From Salvia splendens (lineage: Eukaryota > Streptophyta > Magnoliopsida > Lamiales > Lamiaceae): a DNA stretch of 64,000 bases. The notes beneath the pieces are model-generated. The model saw only the letters and a program-made list of their open reading frames with translations, did no database searches and was not told the DNA's origin. The position numbers and the translations under genes are program-made. The first letter of the stretch is position 1, and every line of letters begins with the position of its first letter. Shown in pieces: positions 38,005 to 49,060 of the stretch. The DNA lies in the NCBI RefSeq assembly GCF_004379255.2, contig NC_056034.1:39972887-40036886 (forward strand), given 5' to 3'.

Positions 38005-38740
38005 GAGCATCCACAACCGTGCTCTTGCCAGCGGCACGGTTGTGGGCCCGGGCGGTACTATTCATGCCTGCTCTCTGGCAAGAGCACAATACCCACAACT
38101 GTGCTCTTCCGCAAGGACGAGCACAATTAATATAAAATTCAATTAAACAAAAACATTTCCATAATATTAAAATTCATTTAAAAACCACAATAAATATTAC
38201 AAATTACAAATAAAATTAAAAATTACATAATTAAAATCCTAAAAATTAAAAATTACATAATTAAAATCCTAAAAATTAAAAATTACATAATTAAACTCCT
38301 AAAAATTAAAAATTACATAATTAAACTCATAAAAATCGAGATTTAGAGAGTTGTTTAGTATAGTGTCATTTTTTGTGTTTGAAATGAGAGTATTTATAGA
38401 TGAAAGTATGAATTTTGGGGTAAAAATAATGAAAAAAAAATAAATTAAAAGTGTGGAAAAAATGGATATATATTATAAGGAAGTGAGAAAATATTTTTTT
38501 TATTAATTTTGAATTTTTCAGATTTTTTCGATTTTATTAAAAAAATAATAATAAAAAATGATAAATCAACGGGCCAATCAGAAGCTGCCACGTCGCCACC
38601 TCGTGCTCTTGCCGCTGGCACGGACGTGCTCTTAGCTAAGAGCACCACCCTGCCAGCGGCAGGGCGCATCAACGGACGAGCTCTGTCCTTGCCAGCGGCA
38701 AGGACGGCGGTGAGCATGCTGCTCACCGCTGCGGATGGTC
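38005..38740. mobile_element. non-autonomous PIF/Harbinger element
   Basis: Flanked by TTA on both sides (38002-38004 and 38741-38743). It starts gagcatccacaaccgtgctc and ends gctcaccgctgcggatggtc, imperfect inverted termini. GC-rich subterminal blocks with repeated ttgccagcggca-type palindromes surround an AT-rich centre with a 30-bp tandem repeat (38221-38336). 736 bp, no transposase. Confidence 0.82.
38221..38336. repeat. 30-bp tandem repeat, about four units
   Basis: Unit contains aattacataattaaa and cctaaaaattaaa; four nearly identical copies inside the Harbinger element. Confidence 0.88.
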
Positions 38741-39680
38741 TTAAGTTTTTATGTTATAAGGGATAGGTCATAGCCAAAGAGCACGAAGCCCTAGGCATGA
38801 AAAATCAGTAATTGTGCACAGGGGCTGCTTTACTATTACTAATAGTTCTGCTTGTAACAATCTCTCAAACCTTCTCCTCAGGCTAACATAAGTGTAACAA
38901 TACATAGTCCAATATAGTAAGAGTCCAAGTAATCTAGAATTTTGTATAGAAGTACGACAATCTTAAATCAAACAACTAAATCATCATCTGTGCCATCAAT
39001 TTCACTCAATATTTCAATTCATTTTGCACATCTTTAAAGCCAGAATAACATCTCGACTCTGGCTTGATACTTTTAACAGCAGAAACAGCTTAGGCCTAAT
39101 TAACCTTCCAAAGTGGAACAAAAGCTCTAAGAAGAGTTGGCCTCTGGCATCATGCTCTGCAACACCATTACAGAGTAGAGACTTTATTCTACATATAAAC
39201 TAAGATTTCGACGTCTTATATTACTTCTGGAGCATGTAGCCATAAATTGTGAAAACAAGCGATTTGAATAATACGTTACCCCTGAGAGCTGTTAAAACTT
39301 TGCTATGATGAACGCATGCACATTTTATCATGCTGTGTTTACAGTAAAAGAACAGAATTTCGAAAGGAAGGAAAAAGAAAACATTGGACGTAAAAATATC
39401 TGCTGAAAGGAAAACTAAATTCTACTGAAAAACTTAAAAGTACCATTAGCAGAAATAACAGAAAATTTTATCATAAAGCTACTTAATTATCGCTAAATCG
39501 AAACTAAAAAGAAAATTTTATCACATTCTTCACCTCTTCACCATACATTTTTAAATATATTGGGTAAGTATATGATGAATATTAAATTTCTTCTATTTTC
39601 TCAACACTCAAATACCTTATACAATAAAATTTAATTAATAAATTGACATATAAAATGTTAGTAGTCATTAAAAAAAAGTC
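38741..39680. other. gene-free stretch
   Basis: No coding region or named repeat seen. AT content rises toward 39540, where the tandem-repeat region begins. Confidence 0.45.
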
Positions 39681-39990
39681 ACATAATGTATTTAAATTTT
39701 TAGTATTGTCATCCAACTAATAAAAATATTATTATTTTAACTTTTAGTATTACCATTCAACTAATTGAAAATTATTATTTCAATTATTCAGTAATAAAAA
39801 ATAAACTAAAATATTAATAGTTATTCTAAACAAACTATTTCATTGTGTAATAAAAATTACGTATTTTATAAAGATAACTATATGTAATATACTTAATGAA
39901 TTAGTATTTCCATTCAACTAATTAAAAATCATTACCGCGATTCTTTGAGTATCGTATATCTTAACTTAAAAATTATGAAATGAATATAAA
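39680..39990. repeat. diverged tandem repeat, left part
   Basis: Contains several copies of a degenerate motif of the form ttagtatt(g/a)(t/c)catccaactaa, with surroundings also found to the right at 47914-49060. It appears to be one array split by the inserted elements between. Confidence 0.6.
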
Positions 39991-40604
39991 ATAGAAAAAA
40001 TAAAAAGGGGAATGGGAAGCAAGCCCAAATAAGAGAGCTAAGGTAATAGGCGAAATAGAGCAGCCAAAGGGCTACAGTTTAGAGCTGCAAGATCAGCCAC
40101 ATTATGTCCCATTTCAACTTTCATCATCTGAGAATCAAAACCAAGGCTCAACCACAAGCCCAACCACAAGCCAAAATAGAAGAGTAGAGTTCCCATTTAT
40201 GAAGGCTCAAGGAGCCAGCCAAGAGAGGGAATCTATTTCCCCAGAATTTCACCAAATAGGCAACAACAATTGGATTAACACATAGTAGAGATAAGCTGGC
40301 AGCCCCAAAATAGGAGGCTTTGCCCCCAAGTTTTCAGACACAAGAGGCCAAGGTTGATTGCCTCCCCACCCCTTTTTCCTCCACCACTTTGACACCCCAA
40401 AATTTCACAAACATAAGAATTTCAGCGAGGAGGGAGAGGAGAGGCAGCGGCAACGCGGAGGAACAGCCGCATAAATCGAGGATTCACCAAGTGAGGTAAT
40501 TACCTCAACACCATATTTTGCATCATGTAGACAACCTCAGTAGGTAGTCAAGAACATAGGAAATCAGGGAAATAACCATGACAGTTAAAGACACGATCTC
40601 TATG
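39991..40604. other. insertion-derived DNA left of the MULE, probably retroelement
   Basis: Non-coding, less AT-rich than its surroundings, with purine-rich blocks (about 40428-40452). Because the tandem array continues only at 47914, this DNA and 45530-47913 probably belong to one insertion that the MULE later split. Its left end was not resolved. Confidence 0.4.
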
Positions 40605-40614
40605 AACAAAGGAC
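40605..40614. repeat. left target-site duplication of the MULE
   Basis: aacaaaggac here and aacaaatgac at 45520-45529 agree at nine of ten bases, as expected for a Mutator-type insertion. Confidence 0.8.
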
Positions 40615-40679
40615 GGGGTATTTCTTTTCTTGTTCTAGACTAAAATTTAGATTCCATAACTGTACTGGAGTTTTTTTTC

Positions 40680-40925
40680 TTCCGGCTTTGGGAGAGACTC
40701 ATGACTCCTTTTAATGAGACGCATCACGGAGATGCGTCTTTCACAAAGACGCATGAAGGACATGCATCGTTTAATTTTTTCAATTTTTTTAAAGACGCAC
40801 AACGCTTATGCGTCTTAGGGAGAGACGCATCTCCCTCATGCGTCGCTTTTTTTTTAATTTACGGACGACACATGAGCATCATGCGTCTTAGGGAGAGACG
40901 CATGAGGCTCATGCGTCTCTAATTT
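40680..40925. repeat. AGACGCAT / ATGCGTCT palindrome array in the left TIR
   Basis: The 8-mer agacgcat and its inverse atgcgtct, with one-base variants, recur about ten times. Many pair over short gaps, as in gagacgcatgaggctcatgc followed by gtctc. The mirror array is at about 45228-45448. Confidence 0.88.
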
Positions 40926-41059
40926 GCATAAAACATACTCCAGAGGCAGTAGCTTCATTTTCCAAGCGAGAGAAAGAGAGAAAGAGCGATTTCGGTGATT
41001 TCTTGGCGATTCCCCGTCATATTCCAGTAAGTTTCCTTCAATCTTTGAACATTGCTCCC

Positions 41060-41508
41060 TTATTCTACGTCGTCCACGTTTCGAAAATGGACAGGCAAAG
41101 GGCAATAACAGACAAGAGGTCAAGGTTTTGGATTCAAAGTGCACTTGTGGGAAGTGGCAGATGTGGAGAGTTCCTTGTTCACATGCGTGCGCCGTTGCTA
41201 GAGATAGAGGTAACGCTATGTTTGAGCTCATTGATAAACACAACCACAAAGCTACATGGGAAGCACAGTACTCTGGTGGCCCATTTCACGCACCAAGACA
41301 TGAACACTATTGGGCTAAACCTGGATGGAAATTGCATATCACCCATGAGCAGTTGCTTCCTCGAAAGCGCGGACAAGGCAGAACAAGGAGGATTCCTAAT
41401 CAAATGGATGTCCGCGAGGAAGATGAACCGAGAGCTCCCCGTAAGTGTAGGAATTGCGGCGTAGAGGGGCATGACCGAATAAATTGCTCAGTCGGTCGTG
41501 TTATGTAA
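41060..41508 (+). pseudogene. MULE transposase, C-terminal remnant with SWIM and CCHC zinc fingers
   Basis: The frame contains a SWIM-type zinc finger (CTCGKWQMWRVPCSHACAVA, pattern CxCxnCxH) and ends with a CCHC zinc knuckle (CRNCGVEGHDRINC) and a TAA... stop just after 41505. MuDR-family transposases carry these domains after the catalytic core. The DDE core and the N-terminal DNA-binding region are absent: the frame joins almost directly to the inner edge of the left TIR. So most of the transposase gene was lost by internal deletion. Codons in the remnant are undamaged. Confidence 0.85.
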
Positions 41509-41781
41509 GAGCTCCCCGAAGACGAATATTGGTCTGATGAATTGTAATTTCTTTAGTTTCAATGAAAGCTTGTTTCTGTTTACTCATTGGTTTGAGTGAG
41601 CTGATATGCTTTGAATAATAAATTTATTAGATCCATCCAGCTATTTTAAGTTGGATTGTTACGTACATGCTTTGAACTGTTGGATTGATTTATTATATTT
41701 GTGCCATGATATTGCTACTACACAAAATTGTGCCAATTGCTATATTGTTGTTAAATATTTTAGTAATACTAAACAATTTAA

Positions 41782-42054
41782 CCGCAAAGTCATCAAATTA
41801 CTACATTATTTTTGAAACAATTTAGCTGCAAAGTCATCAAATGATATCATAGTACTTGACACAAAATTGTCTTCACAATCACAAAATCAAACAAGCTGTG
41901 AAGTCTCAAAATCAAACCGCAAAGTCATCAAATTACTACATTATTTTTGAAACAATTTAGCTGCAAAGTCATCAAATGATCAGATCATAGTACTTGACAC
42001 AAAATTGTCTTCACAATCACAAAATCAAACAAGCTATGAAGTCTCAAATAATAA
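41782..42054. repeat. 135-bp tandem duplication inside the MULE
   Basis: Units start at about 41782 and 41917 (ccgcaaagtcatcaaattac) and agree at nearly every base, differing by a short indel and a few substitutions. Non-coding. Confidence 0.85.
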
Positions 42055-42371
42055 ACAGTACAATGACACCACCACAATGCCTATATTGCTCTCGTTGGAA
42101 GCTGTGGTGCAGCCTTGTGTTTTCTCAATTGCTTCACGCCTTATCGTTGTCTGCTGCTCTTATCGTTGTCTGCTGCTCTTATCGTTATCAGGTATCGTTA
42201 AACACACGGTTGCAACTAAATTAATTCATCTAATTACTGCTCTAATCCACAAGAAATAAAAGGTTAAAGCTATATATAAAAAAATGAAGAAACAAACTAG
42301 CCTCATTCACCAACATCACAACCACATTACTAAATTTTTTAAGTCATTCACTACTTATACGACGATGGAGC

Positions 42372-44650
42372 TTATTTCGACGGTTCAACCCCCTTATTCT
42401 TCCTGGTTGACAATCTCTTGTACACTTTGCTCATGATCTTCCCAACCCCGCCGCGTGATGAACCATCCGCAACTGGTCGAGGTTGGACATGGATGTTATG
42501 AACAACCTCTTCTTCCTCATTTTCCTCATTTTCCTCATCTCTTTCATCATTTTCTTCTTCTCCTTCATCGTCATCTTCTTCAACTTGTACATGAGGCACA
42601 AACTGATAATTTTGGAAGAATTAGTCGACTGATGCTCGGGCTCCACTCCATTGCGGCACATCTTGGCTTTGTGAATAGGGGCGACGAGTCCAATCAGGCT
42701 CAGGCTCAGGCTGGCTTGGAGAATACAAGGGACGGTCCCACTGTGATTGGGACTCATGCGCCGGATACGAAGACCACTGAGGTGGGTCATGCTCTGGATT
42801 CATCGGCTCTAGTATTACGTAATCTGGATGTGGCTGCGACATCCTAAACTGCTTTGTGAAACCGTGTACACCAGTCCGAACACCAGGCACTCCACGACGT
42901 TGTGGAATCACTTGTGGTTGATAAGGCATGACCACATCTTGATGTTGAGAAGCCGGGTACTCCATGAGATCGGCGTTGTTCGTCGAATGGAGGCAACGCC
43001 TAGCAATTTCTCGAATCTGGCGCATTCTTGGGTCCATTTCTTCTTCAGTAGTTAAATGAAAAACCTACTGAAAACCCTCAACCTAGAAAAAAAAACATAC
43101 AAATATCAATACGATACAATCTATAACACATGAAAACATATAGTTTAATATAACAAACTTATAAGTAATCTCATCGAAGAAGCCGACTCGTTCATCCCAG
43201 TAGTTGACCGTACCCCAGGCTGAGTCAGGTACGTCACTGTAACCTTGTTGTACTACGCCATATACCCTGGACTCATAGGAATATTCATGGACATCGGTGC
43301 AGCGTCTTCGGTTGCCTTGAACCTTTCATACCTCAGGTTCCACTCCCCAATGTAGAACTGGTGCGTGTTTTCCCAATTGTTACCCTTCTTACCACGCCGA
43401 TCATTTTTGCCCAAATGATCGGCATTCTTTAGCATCCTGTCTACATATTGAGGAATATCCTGATACCGATTGAACTATTGCCTCACTCGTCCAGCCTCAT
43501 GTGCCTCGACATAGGCCCAACACACCAAGTAGGTATCGCACAAAGAGCATCCATTCACATCACTGCAGTAGTCAGGCAGTATGCAATGTGCGTATGGCGT
43601 CCAGTGAAACTACAGAACAGCAATGCAATCGCCATATTAACTTCATAATAAATTCATAAGTTAAGTCTAAATTGAAATAATATTCACTTGGTCAGGTCTA
43701 ATCAGGGATATTTGGTCACGGTAATGCTCAACCGACTATCTAGGAGCATTTCCTATTTGAGTTGTTCCTTTCCACCTATAAAGAAGATTGATGTAAAAAA
43801 ATAACCCAAGATACATAAACAAATAAATATTTAACTATATACCTGGTGCCACATGGGCATTCTTTCCCACGCCCATAGCTGCAGAAGAATCATAGGCCCG
43901 CCCAACTCTTTCCTCTTATCCATGGAAGTCTCGCACAGATAATGATAAAGGTAGGACAAAGTCGCACTTCCCCAACGAATAGTCTACACCTCTTCCGGAT
44001 CCTCAAACGCATTCAACCACATAAATGAAACCTTACACCCCGTGGTGTCTGGTAGAATGAGACCTCCTAACAAAATTAGGGCATGGATATGTGCCCTTTG
44101 GATGTATACGTATGTAGGTAGGTCATCACCTAGAGGTATCCTCGTCTGGTTGATCAGCGCGATCATCAGCAAACCGCCTTGCTTTGTCTCTATGGATGTA
44201 TCCGGTATCCATCCCAACAAATCGCGGCACTTGCTAGGCCAATCTGGATAGCCGACATGGTGGTCACGCCCTGTGAAAACGCGACCGTCCGCTCTCAAGC
44301 CCCAAATAGCTTGCACATCTTCCAAGATCACCGTCGCCTCTCCGATCGGTAGATGGAAAGTGTGCATCTCCGGCCTCCAACGCTCAATCAAAGCCGTGAT
44401 CAGCTCATTGTCGACCTTCATCGACTCCCACAATCCATCACGCCTTTGAAACCAAAGGCGTCAAGCCAATACCGCACATTCTCATGAATGTCTACGTCCC
44501 ATGTCTTACTTTCTGTCCTTCGGACTTTGAATACTTGTGTTGTGCCCTATTTCATTAGTTTATTTGAAAGGTGATGTTTCTGCAGATATAGCACGGACGG
44601 GTCTTCGGGTCCATATAATAATTGTCCCCTTCAACTTGAAGTCTCCATCT
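42372..44650 (-). pseudogene. plant mobile domain (PMD) gene carried by the MULE, broken
   Basis: PMD proteins (aminotransferase-like plant mobile domain; MAIN and PP7-long-form relatives) occur both in transposons and as host genes. Read on the minus strand, the order is GPEDPSVLYLQKHHLS, then ALIERWRPEMHTFHLPIGEA and LEDVQAIWGLRADGR, then LLGWIPDT, IHALILLGGLILPDTTG, ending with YLYHYLCETSMDKRKELGGP and LLQLWAWERMP; further exons run WKGTT...HYRDQ and FHWTPYAHCILPDYC, then an acidic tail (42372-43037). In-frame stops are at 44547-44549, 43984-43986, 43736-43738, 43475-43477 and 42621-42623, with a frameshift near 44415. Otherwise the frames are well kept. Function in the transposon is not known. 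Not translatable now. Confidence 0.85.
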
Positions 44651-45227
44651 AATCTAATAACATATTCACAAAACAACAATTACAAACTCACATTTACAAT
44701 ACAAATAACATATACATTCAAATTCATCGTCAAAATAACAAAACATCATAAATCAAATGATTCACTCCAATTCAACACGATTCATGATTTATAATGCCTA
44801 ATTTACATGTAACTACTAAATTAGAAGGTTAAATTAAAAGATACATTTCAACCCATACTCTATTCTCCAATAACAACCAAAATCACAACACCAAGCATCT
44901 CAAACATATCAAAAACTATACAATAGAATGAATTTCACCAATAATATCCATTACAATTAACAAAACAACAAAACATCGGCTAAAATTGAGCAATTTGTTA
45001 TAAACCCTAATTTACAAAATTGAGAGAAATCTAAACAAAATATGCAAATTAACAACAAATAAGAGAGGAATGTTGAAAGATTGAAGGAAACTTACCGGAA
45101 TACGAGGGAAAATCGTCGGATTCACCGGAATTGCCAAGGAAATCGTCGGATTCGTCGAATTCGCTGCCTCTCTCTCTCTCGCTTCTGCGGGAGCTACTGC
45201 CTCATACTGTCGATTTTATGCAAATTA

Positions 45228-45448
45228 GAGACGCATGACGCCCATGCGTCGTCCGTGAAATTAAAAAAAATAAAAGACGCATGAGGGAGATGCGTCTCTC
45301 CCTAAGAAGCATAAGCGTCCTGCGTCGTTCAAAAATAATCGAAAAAATTGAGAGACGCATATCCCTCATGCGTCTTTGTGAAAGACGCATCTCCGTGATG
45401 CGTCTCATTAAAAGGAGACGCATGAGGGTCATGCATCTCTCCCAAAGC
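45228..45448. repeat. AGACGCAT / ATGCGTCT palindrome array in the right TIR
   Basis: Mirror of the array at 40680-40925, with about ten copies of the 8-mer in both orientations. Confidence 0.88.
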
Positions 45449-45519
45449 CGGAAGAAAAAAAAACTCCAGTACACTTATGGAATCTAAATTTTAGTCTAGA
45501 ACAAGAAAAGAAATACCCC

Positions 45520-45529
45520 AACAAATGAC
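45520..45529. repeat. right target-site duplication of the MULE
   Basis: aacaaatgac, nine of ten bases identical to 40605-40614. Confidence 0.8.
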
Positions 45530-47913
45530 TATCCCAGCCACAACAATCATTAGAACACGGTAGCATAGATATCCAAAGGCTCATTTCAGGGAATAGAGTC
45601 ACCATAGTAGAATATAAACACAGAATCTTGAAGTAACACCATCACGCACAAGGCCAAGTAATCTTAGATTTCTAGCAAGCTAAACCCCTTTTTTCCCAAG
45701 ATCATAACTTTAATCCACAAATTTGCAAAAAAGGGAAAATCCTCAACATAATATCTGCTATAACTCAAAGGATTGAGTAAGGGGAATAAGGGAGGGGGAC
45801 TTAACTTTAGAGGAAGGAGCTGTCCGGTGACGAGCGAGCGCTGACGCGACGGCGGACCTCAGAGCTTCCACGCGCGAGCCGGAGAGAGTACGCGCAGCGC
45901 TAGGAGCTCCCCGACACTTGTTCGGCGGCGGCACTGTGATCTCCAGAGGAAGAGTCTCGACGGAGAAAATAGAGAAGGAGATGGAGAGAGAGAGAGAGGC
46001 GACGCCTTCTCTGTCGGCTACTTCGTCGGGCGAGAGGACTCAACGGAGAGAGGGGCGGAGGTGCTGCTGTTAAGATTTCCCCGATTTTCAGAATTGGGAT
46101 TTAAAAGTTTAATTGGTGAAATGGAGGAAGGGAGAGAGAGATAGCCGACGAGCTCCGACGACACGGAGAGGTGTCGATGTCGCCGGAGGGGGCGTGAGAG
46201 TGAGGGAGAGTAGGCGCTGCTCGCTTCTTCAATTAGGGATTGGAATTGGAGAAGGAAGTGAAATGGGGGAAGGAGTATATTGGGTCCTTATTCATTTTAT
46301 TTGGGCCACACTAAATAATGAAGAAATTGGGCCAATGAAATTATTTTAGTTTGGGGCCATTTTAATTTGTTGGACCTTAGTATTTTAAAAATGGACTCAA
46401 AGGAGTTATTAAGGAAAAAGTGGGCCGATTACTTTATGGACTACACTAATCATATGTTGGAATGTGGGCCAAGAAATTAATTAATATGGGCCAAGGTTTT
46501 AATCGTTGGGCTTAGATTTATTTTGTAGAGCTTGGAATTGAATATGTTGGAATTTATTTAAGAATCGAGTTGGAGCTTAATTAATTAATTCCCGAATAAA
46601 TTATTAAATTCCCAAAGATGGAAGTGATGAAGTGGGAGAGGCGAAAGCCGACCAGCGTCGCCCCACGACGCTATGGGCGGCCTTAAGAAAAATCTGAACA
46701 AAAGGATTTAAGAAAGGGATTTTCCAAGAATCCATATTTTATTAAATAAGTGCTCAAGTGATTATTTTTTTTAGAGAAAATAGAATTTCTCCAAAGTTAG
46801 TAAAGTGAATAAATAAACTCTGCAGAGTAGTGAAGCCGAGACAGGATTAAGAAAATCCTATAAGCCGAGACTAAGATATAAATGCTATCCAATAGGATGC
46901 ATGCATTCTTTTCTCAAGAGAAATAGTTCAAGTATTAATTAGCGTGCTACGCTATTTATTTTCAAAAGATAAATTGCTCAAGGGCAGGTGAGGCCAAAGC
47001 GAGTAATTAAGTTGAGGAATAAGGATATCAGGTGGGCTTTCTTTTAATATCCAGCACTATAGTGTGGATATAAAACAAATACTTGTGAAAATTATGAAAA
47101 ATCATCTTTTCTCAAAATGGAGCAGTGATTTTTTTCAAGTTGTTGTCATGCCGTAAAATGTTTGTTTTGAGGCCTATCTGTTAGGGACTAGATGCCTGCG
47201 GGTTTTGGCGATGCCAAACCTAGTTTAACGAATTCGGCTCCCAATAGGACCACAAATCCTGTTCGGAATAACGTGCACAGGTGCTGTGAGTCATCCAAGG
47301 TTGGCCGACCATGGTGTCCGTTGAAGGTGACCACCTTCACGGTACACGCTTCTCATATTTGGCGAGAGTTTTGAAAGAACTTAGACTGCAGTCGGACTTT
47401 TAAGATCACAAAAGAATTTAGTATGCTCGGGCCTTTTAAGAAAAACCCCCATGTGATACTGTTGATGGATGACAACTATAAAATGTATGTTTTACTTTTC
47501 GGCATGTGTCCACTGAGTACTCCCGTACTCAGCCCTGCATGTATTTATAAATGTGCAGGTTGAACGTCAAGAGGATGGAGTAATGATCGGAGTCGATGTT
47601 ATTAAATAATCAAGTGGATCTTCCCACGATTCGTGTCTTCATACACGAAGTCGTTTAGTAAGGACTTATTCAGCTGTTCTTTTGTTAAGTGAGAATTTCA
47701 GAATCTCACCATCGAACTCTGATTTATTGATGTGATGTTTATTCTCTTTCTAAGACCATGTAATGGTATACTTGGCTTCTATTCTATGATATGAATCGAC
47801 TTGGCCTTTGTGCAAATTCTCAAGTTCTTCCCCTTTTCTTTCCCCCCTTCTTTAATCCTCCTTAGTCGCGGTTTACCCGAGTTCGCTATCCTTAGCAAAA
47901 TACGGTCGTGACA
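45530..47913 (+). mobile_element. Ty3/gypsy-like LTR region (possible solo LTR), start unresolved
   Basis: The right end reads acggtcgtgaca, a common 3' end of plant gypsy LTRs, and directly abuts the resumed tandem array at 47914. At about 47515-47567 it has gtactcccgtactcagccct and tgcatgt...tgtgcaggttga, motifs I associate with gypsy LTRs. A GC-rich, purine-rich block lies at 45820-46240. No retroelement coding domains are seen on either strand, so this is probably an LTR or a non-coding part. Confidence 0.5.
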
Positions 47914-49060
47914 ACTTAATATCTTAGTATTATCATCAAACTAACTGATGATCATTGAATCGATTTTTTTTGTATTCAATATCTTGACTCAAAACCATGA
48001 AACAAAAATAAATTTGTTATAAAATAATAACAATAATCATTCACATCCAACTATTTTATTATTCAACAATTTTAAAATTTTAAATTATAAAAATGACTAT
48101 ATATATATAATATATATATACTTAATTTGTTTGTGCTCTCATCCGACTAACTGAGGGTAATTACGTCGATTTTTTTGTACACGAAAATTGATTAAACGAT
48201 AATAATCATACACATCCAACTATATTTGTATTAAATAATTCTAATAACTGTAAATTATAAAAATGACTACATGTATATAGTTTGTTTTAGTACAATCATC
48301 CAACTAATTGACGATCACTACGTCGATATCTTTGCATAGTCTACATCTTGACTTAAAAATCATGAAATAGAGACAATTTTGATGTCATAGTAACAAAAAA
48401 AATGAAAACGATAAAATTATTCAAATCGAATGATTCTTAAATTGTAAATTATAAAAATAACTACAGTAATTCTTAATTTTTTAGTACTATCATCCAACCA
48501 ATTAATAATAATTAAGTTGATTTACTTATGTACTCTTCTTGACCGAAAAAACATGAAACACAATTAATAGTCATTCACATTCTAATTTACTATTATTGAA
48601 TGATTCTAAAAAAAGTGACTACATGTATATATTTAATTTTTTATTATCGCCCAACTAATCGATAATCATTAGATCAATTTTCTCGTGACTCTACATTATT
48701 TAAAAACCATGAAACATAAATAAATTAAATATGTACTACTAAAAAATACATTAAAGCGATATTAGTCATTAGCATCAAAAAATTGTAAATTATTGAATGA
48801 CTACAATAAAAATTGTAAACTATAAAAATGATAGTATTAGAATATGTACTTAATTCATGAGTATCGTCGTTCAACAAATTAACTATCATTAAGTCAATTT
48901 CATTTTATTCTATACATCTAGAATAAAAAATCATGAAATGAAATTAAAATTGATATAATATTAAAAAAATAAGTAAAAAAAGATATTTGCATCGAGCTAT
49001 TACATGATTGAATAATTCTAAAAATTATAAATACCCTTCATGTTAATTAATAAAGAAATA
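47914..49060. repeat. diverged tandem repeat, right part (unit about 160-220 bp)
   Basis: A motif like ttagtactatcatccaacta followed by an aattgacgatcattacgtcg-type stretch, then cttgac...catgaaa, then caatcattcacatcca, then attgtaaattataaaaatga, recurs about six times at roughly 47920, 48120, 48285, 48475, 48630 and 48850. Copies are badly diverged. The left part is at 39680-39990. Confidence 0.7.

Larger units (their letters stand above)
40615..45519. mobile_element. Mutator-like element (MULE) with long TIRs, carrying a PMD gene
   Basis: 4905 bp between 10-bp near-identical direct repeats. It starts ggggtatttcttttcttg and ends with the inverse. The TIRs are about 440 bp (40615 to about 41050 and about 45072 to 45519) and pair almost to the inner ccagtaagtttccttcaatc. 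Inside are a transposase C-terminal remnant (+) and a plant-mobile-domain gene (-), pointing toward each other. Both are incomplete, so the copy cannot move by itself. The single mismatch in the duplication and the decayed genes suggest it is not recent. Confidence 0.9.

Noticed and set aside
41003..41464. 153-codon plus-strand frame overlapping the transposase remnant
   Set aside because: The zinc-finger motifs are in the other plus-strand frame (41128-41508), so this one is a shadow.
45281..45487. Arg/Met-rich open frames in the MULE TIRs on both strands
   Set aside because: They are translations of the repeated AGACGCAT palindromes, not proteins.
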